Assembly: GCF_947488515.1 (NCBI RefSeq)
Contig: NZ_CANKZF010000001.1
Span: 806,001 to 870,000, forward strand
Origin: an uncultured Nocardioides sp.
Lineage (GTDB): Bacteria > Actinomycetota > Actinomycetes > Propionibacteriales > Nocardioidaceae
DNA: 64,000 nucleotides
Reading direction: 5' to 3'
How positions within the stretch are numbered: position 1 is the first letter of the stretch; each line of letters starts with the position of its first letter. Position numbers and translations under genes: made by a program. This document shows positions 53,671 to 63,272 of this stretch, piece by piece. A model generated the notes under the pieces. The model made no database searches and was not told the origin of the DNA. It was given only the letters and a program-made list of their open reading frames with translations.

Positions 53671-56406
53671 ATGGGTCTCGTCGCGCGCGACGCCGAGCTC
53701 GCGATGATCGCCGAGGTGCTCGACCGCGAGCCGACCTCGGTGCGGGCGCTGGTGCTCGAGGGCGAGCCGGGCGTCGGCAAGACCAGCCTGTGGGAGCAGG
53801 GCCTGGCCGGGGGCCGTGACCGTGGGATGCGGGTGCTGGTCGCGCGGGCCAGTGCGTCCGAGACCGGGCTCCCCTTCGCCGGCCTGATCGACCTGCTCGA
53901 CGAGGTCGCCGTGGACGAGCTCACGTCGGTCCCCGTGCCGCAGCTGCACGCGTTGGAGGTGGCCCTCTACCGGGCCGAGCCCGGCGAGCAGCCGCCCACC
54001 GAGCAGGTCGTCTCGCTCGCGCTCCTCTCAGCCCTGCGCTCCCTCTCGCGCGAGCAGCGCCTCCTCGTCGCGGTCGACGACGTGCAGTGGCTGGACCGGT
54101 CCTCGCAGGCCGCGCTCGCCTACGCCGGGCGGCGCCTGCAGGACCGGGTGACCGTCCTCCTCGCCCGTCGTCCCGGCCCCCGCAGCGCGGTGGAGGGTGC
54201 GTTCGGCGACGAGCGGGTCGACCGGCTCGTGGTGCGGTCGACGACCCTGGGCGGCACCCGGCAGATCCTCGCGAGCCGGCTCGGCCTGCGGCTCCCCCAC
54301 CACCTGCTCCGGCGCGTCTACGACACGACGATGGGCAACCCGCTCTTCGCCCTCGAGGTCGGCCGGCTGCTGGCGGGGAGGGACCCGGCGGCGATCGGCG
54401 ACGAGCTGCCCGTGCCCGACGCGGTCGAGGACCTCCTCGGCCTCCGCGTCGCCGACCTCGACCCGGCCACCCGCCGCCTGCTGCTCGCGCTGGCGCTCGA
54501 CGCCGACCTGCGCGCCCCGCAGGTGCGCGAGCTCGCCGGTCCTGACGTGCTCGAGCACGCGGCCGCCACCGGTGTCGTCGACCTGGACGGGGAACGTGTC
54601 CGACCGGCCCACCCGCTGCTGGCCGAGGTCGCCCGGCGCGCGGCGTCGGCCGACGACGTACGACGCCTGCACGCCGACCTCGCCGCCGTGGTCTCCGACG
54701 ACCAGCGTCGGGTGCTGCACCTGGCCCTCGCCGCCACCGAGCCCGACCCGGTGCTCGCGGCCCGGCTCGACGGGGCGGTCGCCCGCGCGACCGCCCGCGG
54801 CTCGATCCGGCTGGCCGCCGACCTCGCCGGCCACGCCCTGCGCCTCACCCCGCCCGGCGACCCCGACGCGGGGCGAGTGATGCTGCTGGCCAAGCTGCTG
54901 CAGATGGCCGGGGAGAAGCAGCGCCTGACCAACCTCCTCGCCCCCCGCGCGACGAGCCTGCCCGAGCGGGCCGACCGCGTGCGCGCGCACGTGCTCCTCA
55001 CCGGCGGCGTCGTGCACGGCAACGACGACATCCTCGCCCTCCTCCAGCGCGCCCTCGACGAGGCCGGCGACGACCACGCCCTGCGCCTGCGGGTGCTGTG
55101 CCACCTCGCGGAGAACGAGGCCGTCATCGAGGTCCGCAACGTCGCCGTCGCCGACCAGCGGGCGGCCGAGGCCGTCGAGGCGTCCGCCTCCGGCTCGGGG
55201 GGCGCCCAGCGCCTCGCGCTCTACACCCGCGTGTGGACGTCGGCGCTGCGCGGGCGGCCCCTCGACAACCTGCTCGAGCGCTACGACGCGCTTGCCTGCG
55301 ACTCGTCGTACCTGGCCCGAACGCCGGGACGCGTCGCCGGCCAGCAGCACGTGTGGCGCGGGGAGCCGGGTCCCGCCCGGGCCCGGTTCGAGGCGTTCCG
55401 CACGCTCGCCGCCGACCGCGGCGAGCCCAGCCCGTACGCGCTGGCCCGCCTCCACCTCTGCGAGCTCGAGCTCCGTCTGGGCCGGTGGGACGACGCCGAG
55501 GAGCTCCTCGACGAGTGGGCGACCTCGATCGACAGCAGCCTGCTCCACTGGCCGATGTACGAGCGCTGCCGCAGCCTGCTCGCCGCCGGGCGGGGGGACG
55601 CCGCCGCGGCCGGCGAGTGGGGCGAGCGCGCCGTCGCGCAGGCCGAGGAGACCGGGATCCGCTGGGACTGGCTGGAGGCGAGGCGGGCGCTGGGCGTGGC
55701 GGCCCTGCTCGACCACCGTCCCGAGGAGGCGGTCCGGCACCTGCGCGCGGTCTGGGCCCACACGCGCGACCAGGGGGTGCTCGACCCCGGCGCCTTCCCC
55801 GCCGCCCCCGACCTCGTCGAGGCGCTCGTCGGGACCGGCGACCTCGACGACGCGTGCACGGTCGTCGACGCGCTGCACGAGGCCGCCGACCTGCAGGACC
55901 ACGCGTGGGCCCGGCTCACCGCCGCCCGCGGAGCCGCGACGGTCTCCCTCGCGGGCGCGTGGTCCGACGCGAAGGCGCAGGCGCTGGCGGGGGTCGCCGC
56001 GGCGTACGACGAGCGCGGGCTCGCGGCCGAGGCAGCGAGGACCTGGCTCGCGCTCGGCCGGGCGCAGCGGCGCGCGCGCAAGTGGGGCGGCGCCCGCGAC
56101 TCCCTCGAGCGCGCGGTGCGCCTCTTCGAGGAGCAGGGCGCTCCCGGCTGGGCCGACGCCGCGCGCGCCGACCTCGAGCGGGTCGGCGCCCGCCGCCCGA
56201 GCTCCCCCGGGCGCCTCACCACCACCGAGCGCCGGGTGGCCGACCTCGCCGTGCAGGGGCTGGCCAACAAGGAGATCGCGCGGACGCTGGTGGTCACCGT
56301 CAGCACGGTCGAGTTCCACCTCCGCAACGCCTACACCAAGCTCGGCATCCGGTCCCGGATGGAGCTCGCGCCGCGCCTGGCGGAGCTCGACGACGCGACC
56401 GGCTGA
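53671..56406 (+). CDS. Large LuxR-family regulator with AAA/STAND ATPase (LAL)
   Basis: 911 residues. N-terminal ATPase with Walker A GEPGVGKTS (about 31-39) and Walker B LLVAVDDVQWLD (about 131-142), a long TPR-like helical middle region, and a LuxR HTH at about 845-905 (LTTTERRVADLAVQGLANKEIARTLVVTVSTVEFHLRNAYTKLG). LAL regulators respond to small ligands or protein partners and often activate an adjacent operon; the DUF4242-methyltransferase gene downstream is a candidate. ATG 53671 was chosen; an upstream extension is not supported. Confidence 0.9.
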   Translation: MGLVARDAELAMIAEVLDREPTSVRALVLEGEPGVGKTSLWEQGLAGGRDRGMRVLVARASASETGLPFAGLIDLLDEVAVDELTSVPVPQLHALEVALYRAEPGEQPPTEQVVSLALLSALRSLSREQRLLVAVDDVQWLDRSSQAALAYAGRRLQDRVTVLLARRPGPRSAVEGAFGDERVDRLVVRSTTLGGTRQILASRLGLRLPHHLLRRVYDTTMGNPLFALEVGRLLAGRDPAAIGDELPVPDAVEDLLGLRVADLDPATRRLLLALALDADLRAPQVRELAGPDVLEHAAATGVVDLDGERVRPAHPLLAEVARRAASADDVRRLHADLAAVVSDDQRRVLHLALAATEPDPVLAARLDGAVARATARGSIRLAADLAGHALRLTPPGDPDAGRVMLLAKLLQMAGEKQRLTNLLAPRATSLPERADRVRAHVLLTGGVVHGNDDILALLQRALDEAGDDHALRLRVLCHLAENEAVIEVRNVAVADQRAAEAVEASASGSGGAQRLALYTRVWTSALRGRPLDNLLERYDALACDSSYLARTPGRVAGQQHVWRGEPGPARARFEAFRTLAADRGEPSPYALARLHLCELELRLGRWDDAEELLDEWATSIDSSLLHWPMYERCRSLLAAGRGDAAAAGEWGERAVAQAEETGIRWDWLEARRALGVAALLDHRPEEAVRHLRAVWAHTRDQGVLDPGAFPAAPDLVEALVGTGDLDDACTVVDALHEAADLQDHAWARLTAARGAATVSLAGAWSDAKAQALAGVAAAYDERGLAAEAARTWLALGRAQRRARKWGGARDSLERAVRLFEEQGAPGWADAARADLERVGARRPSSPGRLTTTERRVADLAVQGLANKEIARTLVVTVSTVEFHLRNAYTKLGIRSRMELAPRLAELDDATG

Positions 56407-56502
56407 GCCGCCCCGAGGCTGTCAACTGGGGTTGTTCCCGGGGTCATTTCCTCGGGTCATCCGCAGTTTCGGCACCCCGTCCCGGGCGAGCACCGTGGAG
56501 CC

Positions 56503-57669
56503 ATGGCCGAGTACCTCGTCGAGCTCTACGTCGCACAGGGCGACCACGCCGTCGCGCAGCACCACGTCGCGGTGGCGGAGCGGGCCGGCGCAGACCTGAC
56601 CCGGGAGGGCCGGGCGGTGCGCTACCTGCAGTCGTTCTTCGTCCCCGAGGACGAGACGTGCTTCCTGCTCTACGAGGCCGACTCGGTCGACCTGGTCACC
56701 GAGGCGGTGGGGCGGGCCGGACTCCGGCTCGAGCACGTCTCGGCGGCCACCACGTCCGTCGCCGGCGCACAGGAGTCGCCGGACGGCACCACGAAAGGAA
56801 CCAGCATGACCAGCACCACCACCAGCACCACCAGCAGCAGCACCACCAGCACCACCCGGACCAGCACGCCGGACCTCACCGAGCTCCGCGACAAGCAGCA
56901 GAAGGTCTGGAGCAGCGGCGACTACAACAAGATCGCCGCCCTGACGGTCCCGGTGTCCGAGCACCTCGTCGACCACGTCGGGGTCAGTCCGAACGAACGG
57001 GTGCTCGACGTCGCGACCGGCACGGGCCACGTCGCCCTCGCCGCCGCACGCCGGTCGGCCGAGTCGGTCGGGATCGACTACGTGCCCGGGCTCCTCGAGA
57101 TCGCCCGGCGCCGAGCGGAGGCCGAGGACCTGGTCGTCGAGCTGGTCGAGGCCGACGCCGAGCACCTCCCCCAGGAGGACGCCTCGTTCGACGTCGTCCT
57201 GTCCGCCATCGGTGTCATGTTCGCCGCCGACCACGACGCGGCCGCGCGCGAGCTGGTCCGCGTGACCCGCCCCGGCGGGCGCATCGGGCTCGCGAGCTGG
57301 ACGCCCGAGGGCTTCGTCGGCGGCATCCTCCGCACGGTGGGCGCGCACGTGTCGCCTCCGCCGGGAGCGCAGCCCGCCACCCGGTGGGGCACCGAGGAGG
57401 TCGTCGCCGGCCTGCTCGGTGACGGTGTCACCGACGTGGGCTCGGTGACCGCCACGGTCACCCAGCGCTTCGCCGACGGCGCCGCGTTCGCCGACCTGTT
57501 CCTCACCTACTACGGACCCACCTTCGCGGCAGCGAGCCGGCTGGACGACGAGGGGCGCGCCGCGCTCCGCGCCGACCTCATCGCGCTCGCCGAGTCGCAC
57601 GACCGCGGTGAGGGCGACGGCCTGGTCTGCGACTGGGAGTACCGGATCGTCACGGCGACCCGCCGCTGA
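56503..57669 (+). CDS. DUF4242 domain fused in frame to a class I methyltransferase
   Basis: 388 residues. Residues 1-82 are a DUF4242 domain (YLVELYVAQGD ... RYLQSFFVPEDETCFLLYEA). A Thr/Ser low-complexity linker (103-122) leads to a SAM methyltransferase with RVLDVATGTGHVALAAA and FDVVLSAIGVMFAADH. An internal ATG at 56806 is preceded by AAAGGA, an excellent ribosome site, so a separate 287-residue methyltransferase may also be made. It looks like two genes joined by loss of a stop codon. The methyl acceptor is unknown. Confidence 0.8.
   Translation: MAEYLVELYVAQGDHAVAQHHVAVAERAGADLTREGRAVRYLQSFFVPEDETCFLLYEADSVDLVTEAVGRAGLRLEHVSAATTSVAGAQESPDGTTKGTSMTSTTTSTTSSSTTSTTRTSTPDLTELRDKQQKVWSSGDYNKIAALTVPVSEHLVDHVGVSPNERVLDVATGTGHVALAAARRSAESVGIDYVPGLLEIARRRAEAEDLVVELVEADAEHLPQEDASFDVVLSAIGVMFAADHDAAARELVRVTRPGGRIGLASWTPEGFVGGILRTVGAHVSPPPGAQPATRWGTEEVVAGLLGDGVTDVGSVTATVTQRFADGAAFADLFLTYYGPTFAAASRLDDEGRAALRADLIALAESHDRGEGDGLVCDWEYRIVTATRR
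56809..56868 (+). repeat. ACC/AGC low-complexity repeat in coding sequence
   Basis: Twenty codons of almost only ACC and AGC encode a Thr/Ser run between the DUF4242 and methyltransferase domains, just after the internal ATG. Such tracts can change length by slippage. Confidence 0.8.
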
Positions 57670-57692
57670 CCCGGGGCCCAGGGGCCGGGACA

Positions 57693-57730
57693 CGGGGCAG
57701 CCTTCCCACGGGGTGGGGAGGGCTGCCCCG
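57693..57730 (+). terminator. Strong hairpin after the methyltransferase gene
   Basis: About 17 base pairs, one G-U pair and one bulge, with a 3-base loop, beginning 24 bases after the methyltransferase stop and ending 28 bases before the pncA ATG. Confidence 0.8.
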
Positions 57731-57745
57731 ACGTCCCTGCACCGC

Positions 57746-57751
57746 TAGCCT
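57746..57751 (+). promoter_or_regulatory. -10 box (TAGCCT) of pncA
   Basis: TAGCCT ends 6 nt before ATG 57758, fitting a leaderless start. Confidence 0.5.
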
Positions 57752-57757
57752 CGGCAC

Positions 57758-58333
57758 ATGGCTCGAGCCCTGATCGTCGTCGACGTCCAGAACGACTTCT
57801 GCGAGGGCGGCTCGCTGCCCGTCCCGGGCGGCGCCGGCGTGGCGGCGGGCATCAACGACCTGCTGCACCGCTGGCACTCGCAGGCCGACGACGCACCGGC
57901 GTACGACGTCGTCGTCGCCACCAAGGACCACCACGTCGACCCGGGGTCGCACTGGTCGGTGAAGCCGGACCTCGTCGACTCGTGGCCGGTGCACTGCAAG
58001 GTCGGCACCGAGGGGGCCGCGTTCCACCCCAACCTCGACCCGCAGCCCTTCGACGAGGTGTTCTACAAGGGCGAGCACGAGGCGGCCTACAGCGGCTTCG
58101 AGGGGCGTACGTCGTCGGGCGACCCGCTGACCGACTGGCTGCGGGCCCGGCAGGTGGAGGAGGTCGACGTGTGCGGCATCGCCACGGACCACTGCGTGCG
58201 CGCCACGGCGCTCGACAGCGCCGGCGCGGGGTTCACCACGCGGGTGCTGACCGCCCTGTGCGCAGGCGTGGCCGAGGAGTCCACGGCCGCCGCGATCACC
58301 GAGCTGGCCGGCGCCGGCGTCGAGATCGCCTGA
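57758..58333 (+). CDS. pncA: Nicotinamidase
   Basis: 191 residues, isochorismatase fold. Catalytic Asp in VVDVQNDFCEGG, Lys in ATKDHH and nucleophile Cys in GIATDHCVRATALD; the metal-site Asp and His are in TKDHHVDPGSHW. Converts nicotinamide to nicotinate for PncB. Confidence 0.94.
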   Translation: MARALIVVDVQNDFCEGGSLPVPGGAGVAAGINDLLHRWHSQADDAPAYDVVVATKDHHVDPGSHWSVKPDLVDSWPVHCKVGTEGAAFHPNLDPQPFDEVFYKGEHEAAYSGFEGRTSSGDPLTDWLRARQVEEVDVCGIATDHCVRATALDSAGAGFTTRVLTALCAGVAEESTAAAITELAGAGVEIA

Positions 58334-58354
58334 CCGCCCACCCGATCCCGCTGG

Positions 58355-58891
58355 TCAGCACCACTTCTCGGTGACGGTGCGCAGCACCTTCACGGTGCGC
58401 GCGGTGCCCTTCCCGAGTGCCGTGACCTCCTTCGACGCCAGGAGCTTCGAGGTGTGGATGTTGCCCTCGAGCAGGACGTAGGCGGCACGGCCGTCGACCA
58501 CCACGGTCTCCCCCTCGTGCTCGAGCGCGTGGGCGGCCTCGACGGCCTCGGCGGTCGGGGCGGCGGAGTAGAGCGTGACGTAGTGCTGGCCCGCCGGGTC
58601 GTGCTCGGCGTGCAGCTCCTCGGCCCTGGCGGTGAGTGCGGCGAGGTCCTTCGTGGTGAAGACGATCGTCGGGACCTCGAACCCCGCCGCCGCGGCGTAC
58701 GCCTCCTCCAGCGCCGCCTGCACCTTCGCCACCGAGCGTGCCGAGTGGGTGAGGCGGACGTTGCCGGTGTTGATGTAGGTCTCCACGTCGCGGCCACCTG
58801 CCGCCTCCGTCGCGGCCTTGACGGCGTCCTTGGGGAACTTGCGCTTCGCGCCGAGGTTGATGGCGCGCAGGAAGGCGACGTAGGTGGGCAC
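58355..58891 (-). CDS. DUF1697 protein
   Basis: 178 residues: YVAFLRAINLGAKRK, YINTGNVRLTHSA and an alpha/beta core typical of DUF1697. Function unknown. GTG 58891 follows a CATACT -10-like box by 7 bases. Converges with pncA. Confidence 0.87.
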   Translation of the reverse strand: MPTYVAFLRAINLGAKRKFPKDAVKAATEAAGGRDVETYINTGNVRLTHSARSVAKVQAALEEAYAAAAGFEVPTIVFTTKDLAALTARAEELHAEHDPAGQHYVTLYSAAPTAEAVEAAHALEHEGETVVVDGRAAYVLLEGNIHTSKLLASKEVTALGKGTARTVKVLRTVTEKWC

Positions 58892-58931
58892 TCCCGGAGT
58901 ATGCCTGCCCGGAGCCACGGTCGGACGGGTC

Positions 58932-58937
58932 TAGGGT
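58932..58937 (+). promoter_or_regulatory. -10 box (TAGGGT) of the amino-acid ABC operon
   Basis: TAGGGT ends 7 nt before ATG 58945, fitting a leaderless start for the three-gene operon. Confidence 0.55.
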
Positions 58938-58944
58938 GAGGCCC

Positions 58945-59733
58945 ATGAAGACTCGAGCTCTCGCCACCGTCGTCAGCGCTGCCGCGCTCGCCCTCACCAT
59001 CGGCGGCTGCGCCAAGGACGACACCTCCACGACCACCGAGTCGGGCATCGAGCTGGTCAAGGACGGCACCCTGACCATCTGCACCCACCTCCCCTACGAG
59101 CCCTTCGAGTTCACCGAGGGCGGCGAGGTCGTGGGCTTCGACCCGGGCGTGCTGGAGATCGCAGCCGAGAACGAAGGGCTCGAGACCGAGGTCCTCGACG
59201 TCGCGTGGGAGACGATCACGACGGGCGAGGCCCTCAACACCGGGCAGTGCGACGTCGGGGCCGGTGCCATGACGATCAACGACGAGCGCGCCGCGGTCAT
59301 GGACTTCACCGACCCCTACTTCAAGGCCACGCAGGCCCTGATGACCAAGACCGGCTCCGGCATCACCTCGCTCGAGGACCTGGCCGGCAAGAAGATCGCC
59401 GTCCAGGACGGCACGACCGGCGCCGACTACGTGCGGGAGAACGCTCCCGACGACGCGGAGATCATCTCCTTCGAGGACTCGTCCCTCATGCAGCAGGCGG
59501 TCCGGACCGGCAAGACCGACGCCGGGGTCAATGACAACGGCCTGCTCAACTACTTCGTCAGCCAGAACGACGACGTCGAGGTGGTCACCGAGTTCGAGAC
59601 CGGCGAGGAGTACGGCTTCTCGGTGAAGAAGGGCGGCAACGACGAGCTGCTCGCCGCCATCAACGACGCCATCGCGAGCGACGACTACGACGCGGTCTAC
59701 GAGAAGTGGTTCGGTACCGCCCCCACCCAGTGA
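58945..59733 (+). CDS. Polar amino-acid ABC transporter, substrate-binding lipoprotein
   Basis: 262 residues. Lipobox IGGC with acylated Cys near residue 22, then a type-2 periplasmic binding fold ([14 protein letters not shown] ... [12 protein letters not shown] ... [13 protein letters not shown]). The LAOAB/FliY-like family binds polar amino acids; the Asp/Glu-rich ligand site suggests a basic or polar substrate, which is only a guess. First gene of the operon. Confidence 0.9.
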   Translation: MKTRALATVVSAAALALTIGGCAKDDTSTTTESGIELVKDGTLTICTHLPYEPFEFTEGGEVVGFDPGVLEIAAENEGLETEVLDVAWETITTGEALNTGQCDVGAGAMTINDERAAVMDFTDPYFKATQALMTKTGSGITSLEDLAGKKIAVQDGTTGADYVRENAPDDAEIISFEDSSLMQQAVRTGKTDAGVNDNGLLNYFVSQNDDVEVVTEFETGEEYGFSVKKGGNDELLAAINDAIASDDYDAVYEKWFGTAPTQ

Positions 59734-59771
59734 CGCCTCCCCAGCCCCTCCCGAGCAAGGTGATGTGAGCC

Positions 59772-60563
59772 ATGGCGAGTCCCCGTCAGCGTGCCGCCCG
59801 GTGGCGCTACGTCCAGTACGCCGTGCTGGTGGCCGTGCTGCTGGCCATCGCCTTCATCGCCGACTGGGAGCAGATCCAGCGGGCGTTCTGGAACTGGGAG
59901 CTGGTCAAGGAGCAGTTCCCCGACGTCATCACGATCGCGCTCAAGAACACGATCATCTACACCGCGTGCGGCTTCTCCTTCGGGCTCGTGCTCGGGCTGG
60001 TGCTGGCGCTGATGCGCCTGTCGAGCGTGGGGCCCTACCGGTGGATCGCGACCGGCATCATCGAGCTGTTCCGAGGGCTGCCGGCGCTGGTCGTCTTCAT
60101 CGCGCTCAGCGTGGGCTTCAACCTCGCCTTCCCCCGCTACGAGATCCCCTTCGGCAACCTGGGGGTCGTCACCCTGGCCCTCGGCCTCGTCGGCGGCGCC
60201 TACATGGCGGAGACCATCCGGGCAGGCATCCAGGCGGTGCCGAAGGGACAGATGGAGGCGGCGCGGTCGCTCGGCATGTCGCACAGCAGGGCCATGATCA
60301 GCGTGGTCGTGCCGCAGGCGTTCCGCATCATCCTCCCGCCGTTGACCAACGAGCTGATCCTGCTGACGAAGGACTCCTCGCTCGTCTACATCCTCGGCCT
60401 CTCGCTGTCCGGCTACGAGCTCACCAAGTTCGGCCGCGAGGGCATGAACTCCTCCTCCAACCTGACCCCGATCATCGTGATCGGGTTGTGCTACCTGCTG
60501 ATCACCGTGCCGCTGTCGATCGTCGTACGCCGCATGGAGAGCCGCGCGGAGAGGGCCCGCTGA
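59772..60563 (+). CDS. Polar amino-acid ABC transporter permease
   Basis: 263 residues, five to six helices, with the EAA-type loop [29 protein letters not shown]. HisMQ family. AAGGTG lies 13-18 bases before the ATG. Its stop overlaps the ATPase start (TGATG). Confidence 0.92.
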   Translation: MASPRQRAARWRYVQYAVLVAVLLAIAFIADWEQIQRAFWNWELVKEQFPDVITIALKNTIIYTACGFSFGLVLGLVLALMRLSSVGPYRWIATGIIELFRGLPALVVFIALSVGFNLAFPRYEIPFGNLGVVTLALGLVGGAYMAETIRAGIQAVPKGQMEAARSLGMSHSRAMISVVVPQAFRIILPPLTNELILLTKDSSLVYILGLSLSGYELTKFGREGMNSSSNLTPIIVIGLCYLLITVPLSIVVRRMESRAERAR

Positions 60564-61330
60564 TGACCACCCACCCCAACGACCGCTCGGCCGACCGGGC
60601 CGGCGCCGCGATCGACGTGCAGGACCTGCACAAGTACTTCGGCGACAACGAGGTGCTCAAGGGGATCGACTTCCACGTCGGTCAGGGTCAGGTCGTCTGC
60701 GTCATCGGGCCGTCGGGCTCCGGCAAGTCGACGCTGCTGCGTTGCGTCAACATGCTGGAGACCCCCACCAGCGGCCGCATCTTCGTGGAAGGTGACGAGA
60801 TCACAGATCCCGACGCCGACGTCGACAAGCTGCGCGCGCGGATCGGGATGGTCTTCCAGCAGTTCAACCTCTTCCCGCACATGACGGTGATGCGCAACCT
60901 CACCATCGCGCAGGTGAAGGTCAAGGGCCGCAGCAAGGACGAGGCGGTCGAGGTCGCTCGCGCCAACCTGGCCAAGGTCGGGCTGGCCGAGAAGGAGTCG
61001 GCCTACCCCGCCCACCTGTCCGGCGGGCAGTCGCAGCGCGTCGCGATCGCGCGGGCGCTGTCGATGAGCCCCGACATGATGCTCTTCGACGAGCCCACGT
61101 CGGCGCTCGACCCCGAGCTGGTCGGCGACGTGCTGGCGGTCATGAAGGACCTCGCGTCCGAGGGCATGACGATGATGGTCGTCACCCACGAGATGGGCTT
61201 CGCGCGTGAGGTGGGCGACAACCTCGTCTTCATGGACGACGGTGTGATCGTCGAGGAGGGCGACCCGCGCGAGGTACTCGCCGACCCGCGCCACGAGCGG
61301 ACGCAGTCGTTCCTGTCGAAGGTGCTCTAG
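60563..61330 (+). CDS. Polar amino-acid ABC transporter ATPase
   Basis: 255 residues. Walker [10 protein letters not shown], signature LSGGQSQRV, Walker [14 protein letters not shown] and H-loop VVTHE. GlnQ/HisP type; probably works with the two preceding genes. Confidence 0.94.
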   Translation: MTTHPNDRSADRAGAAIDVQDLHKYFGDNEVLKGIDFHVGQGQVVCVIGPSGSGKSTLLRCVNMLETPTSGRIFVEGDEITDPDADVDKLRARIGMVFQQFNLFPHMTVMRNLTIAQVKVKGRSKDEAVEVARANLAKVGLAEKESAYPAHLSGGQSQRVAIARALSMSPDMMLFDEPTSALDPELVGDVLAVMKDLASEGMTMMVVTHEMGFAREVGDNLVFMDDGVIVEEGDPREVLADPRHERTQSFLSKVL

Positions 61331-61360
61331 CGCCGCACCGGTGGCCGGTGGGTCAGCCGG

Positions 61361-62170
61361 TCAGCCCCGCTTGCACTGGCTGGGCGGGGTGACGGCGGGG
61401 TCGAAGACGTACTTGGGCGGCGTGATGCTCGTGCCGTCCGGCGACTCCTTCATCGTCATCGCCCACCAGCCCGCCTTGCGGGTGTCGATGGCGGCGAGCT
61501 CCTCCTCGGGGAGGGCGTTCCACATGTTCAGGACGTCCACGCCCACCTCGATCAGGTGGCCGTGCGGGGTGACGACCGCCCTGGCCTCGATGTCGTCGAG
61601 GGCCGGCGGCACCGCGGGGAAGAGCCCGCGCGGCATGCCGGTCAGCACGGCCTTGGCAGGCACCCCGACGGCGACGCCGTCGCCGGCGAGCTTGACCGCC
61701 CGGGCAGCGGTGACGGGCCAGGTCGGGTCGAGGTCGGTCGGCAGCGCCCAGCTGCGTCCCTCCTTGTCCTCGGTGATGTCGGCCCAGCAGTCCGCGGCGT
61801 TGGGGCCCCAGACCTCGCTGTTGAAGTACGTGCGGCCCGCGACGACGAGGTAGTCGACCTGCTGGACGTCACCGCCGATCGCGGAGTCCATCGAGAGCTC
61901 GCTGTAGCCCGTCGAGGGGCTGTAGCGGCCGTCGAGGTCGAAGATGCGCTTGCCCCCGGTGTCGGGGTTCTTGGTGAGCAGCTGGCCGTGCCACTCCACG
62001 ATGCCCATCTTGGCGACCTGGCCGTTGAGTGCCTCGAGCTTCTCGCCCTCCAGCATGAAGTCGTCGCCCTTGGTGGCGGCGGCCTCGCCCGACCCCCCGC
62101 AGGCGTTGAGGGTGAGCACCAGACCGACGCAGAGGGCGGACGCCCACGTTGCGCTTCGACGACGTGCCAC
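61361..62170 (-). CDS. LprG/LppX-like lipoprotein
   Basis: 269 residues. Lipobox LNAC (Cys 24) and an LppX_LprAFG-like fold (YSELSMDSAIGGDVQQVDYLVV ... YFNSEVWG). Family members bind lipids and transfer glycolipids in mycobacteria; the cargo here is unknown. GTG 62170. Confidence 0.75.
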   Translation of the reverse strand: MARRRSATWASALCVGLVLTLNACGGSGEAAATKGDDFMLEGEKLEALNGQVAKMGIVEWHGQLLTKNPDTGGKRIFDLDGRYSPSTGYSELSMDSAIGGDVQQVDYLVVAGRTYFNSEVWGPNAADCWADITEDKEGRSWALPTDLDPTWPVTAARAVKLAGDGVAVGVPAKAVLTGMPRGLFPAVPPALDDIEARAVVTPHGHLIEVGVDVLNMWNALPEEELAAIDTRKAGWWAMTMKESPDGTSITPPKYVFDPAVTPPSQCKRG

Positions 62171-62288
62171 TGGGTTTCCCCGATCAGGTCGTGACGAGCT
62201 CCGTGCTCGATCTCGCTCGGAGCCTAGGTCCGGCTTCCGTGGCTGTCAGGGGAATCACGACATCTTGTCCGAGCGGCCGCGGACCGGC

Positions 62289-63200
62289 TCAGCCGGACAT
62301 CCAGCCGCGGGCGGCACCCACCACCGCGTCGGTGAGGTCGTCGACGAGAGCGGACCCGAGCCGCCAGTGCTGCCAGAACAGCGGCACCTCGGGCCGCCGG
62401 CCCGGCACCAGCTCGACGAGCTCGCCGCTGTCGAGCTCGTCGACGACGTCGGACTCCGGCAGGAGCCCCCACCCCATGCCCACCCGGATCGCGCGGTCGA
62501 ACTCCCGCACCGACGGCAGGTACGTCACCGGCGGCGCGAGGTGACGACGGGTGACCCGGCGGATGAAGTCGTGCTGCAGCGAGTCGCTGCGGTCGAAGGC
62601 CACGATCGGCGCCTCGCCGAGCGTGCCGGACCCCACGCCGTCGGCGAAGTGGGTGCCGTGGAATTCGCGGGTGGCGACCGCGGCGTACCGGAGCCGACCG
62701 AGACGCACCACCCGGCACCCCGGCACCGGCTTGGGCTCACCGGTGATGGCCGCGACCACCTCACCGCGGCGCAGCCGCTCCGCGGTGCGGGTGTGGTCCT
62801 CCCGCACCACCTCGAACACCACGCGGTGCCGCGACTGCACCTCAGCGAGGGCGTCGACGAACCATCCGTAGAGCGCGTCCGCGTTGACCGCGATCGGCAG
62901 CGAGGCGTACGACGTCCCGCTCGCGTCGGGCTCCTCGACCAGCTCGGCGACGGCCTCCCGCTCCAGGAGCTCGGTCTGCGTGGCCAGGCGGACCAGCACC
63001 AGACCGGCCTCGGTGGGCTCCAGCGGCTTGACCCGGTGCAGCAGGACGCGGCCGATCCTGGTCTCGAGCGCCTTGATCCGCTGGCTCACCGCAGAGGGCG
63101 TGACGTGCAGCTCGCGGGCGGCTGCCTCGAAGGTGCCGAGTCGCACGGCGACGGCCAGTGTGCGCAGCGCCACAGGGTCGAGCTGGGTGATGTCTTTCAT
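62289..63200 (-). CDS. lysG: LysR-family regulator of the exporter (LysG/ArgP-like)
   Basis: 303 residues. N-terminal HTH (GTFEAAARELHVTPSAVSQRIKALE) and an ArgP-like ligand domain. Divergent from a LysE-type exporter gene, as with lysG-lysE, where it activates export when lysine or arginine is high. ATG 63200; TAGGAT (63214-63209) 8 bases upstream suggests a leaderless start. Confidence 0.9.
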   Translation of the reverse strand: MKDITQLDPVALRTLAVAVRLGTFEAAARELHVTPSAVSQRIKALETRIGRVLLHRVKPLEPTEAGLVLVRLATQTELLEREAVAELVEEPDASGTSYASLPIAVNADALYGWFVDALAEVQSRHRVVFEVVREDHTRTAERLRRGEVVAAITGEPKPVPGCRVVRLGRLRYAAVATREFHGTHFADGVGSGTLGEAPIVAFDRSDSLQHDFIRRVTRRHLAPPVTYLPSVREFDRAIRVGMGWGLLPESDVVDELDSGELVELVPGRRPEVPLFWQHWRLGSALVDDLTDAVVGAARGWMSG

Positions 63201-63202
63201 AC

Positions 63203-63215
63203 TTAGACATCCTAA
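63203..63215. promoter_or_regulatory. Inverted repeat TTAG-N5-CTAA at the lysG promoter
   Basis: An interrupted dyad with the T-N11-A form bound by LysR regulators overlaps the lysG -10 box, a plausible autoregulatory site. Confidence 0.45.
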
Positions 63216-63259
63216 TGATTGCTCAGAATCCTTCGCTGGATTGAACACGCGCAGCGACC

Positions 63260-63265
63260 TAGCGT
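63260..63265 (+). promoter_or_regulatory. -10 box (TAGCGT) of lysE
   Basis: TAGCGT ends 7 nt before ATG 63273, consistent with a leaderless transcript. Confidence 0.5.
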
Positions 63266-63272
63266 TGTCCTC

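Noticed and set aside
54028..56319. 763-codon frame opposite the LuxR-ATPase gene
   Set aside because: Low-complexity translation with no motif; the + strand frame has Walker A/B and a LuxR HTH.
56809..56868. ACC/AGC repeats as a possible CRISPR or tandem-repeat array
   Set aside because: It is an in-frame Thr/Ser codon run, with no spacers and no cas genes.
61336..61355. CACCGG/CCGGTG hairpin as terminator between the ABC ATPase and the lipoprotein gene
   Set aside because: Only six pairs, easily found by chance at this GC content.
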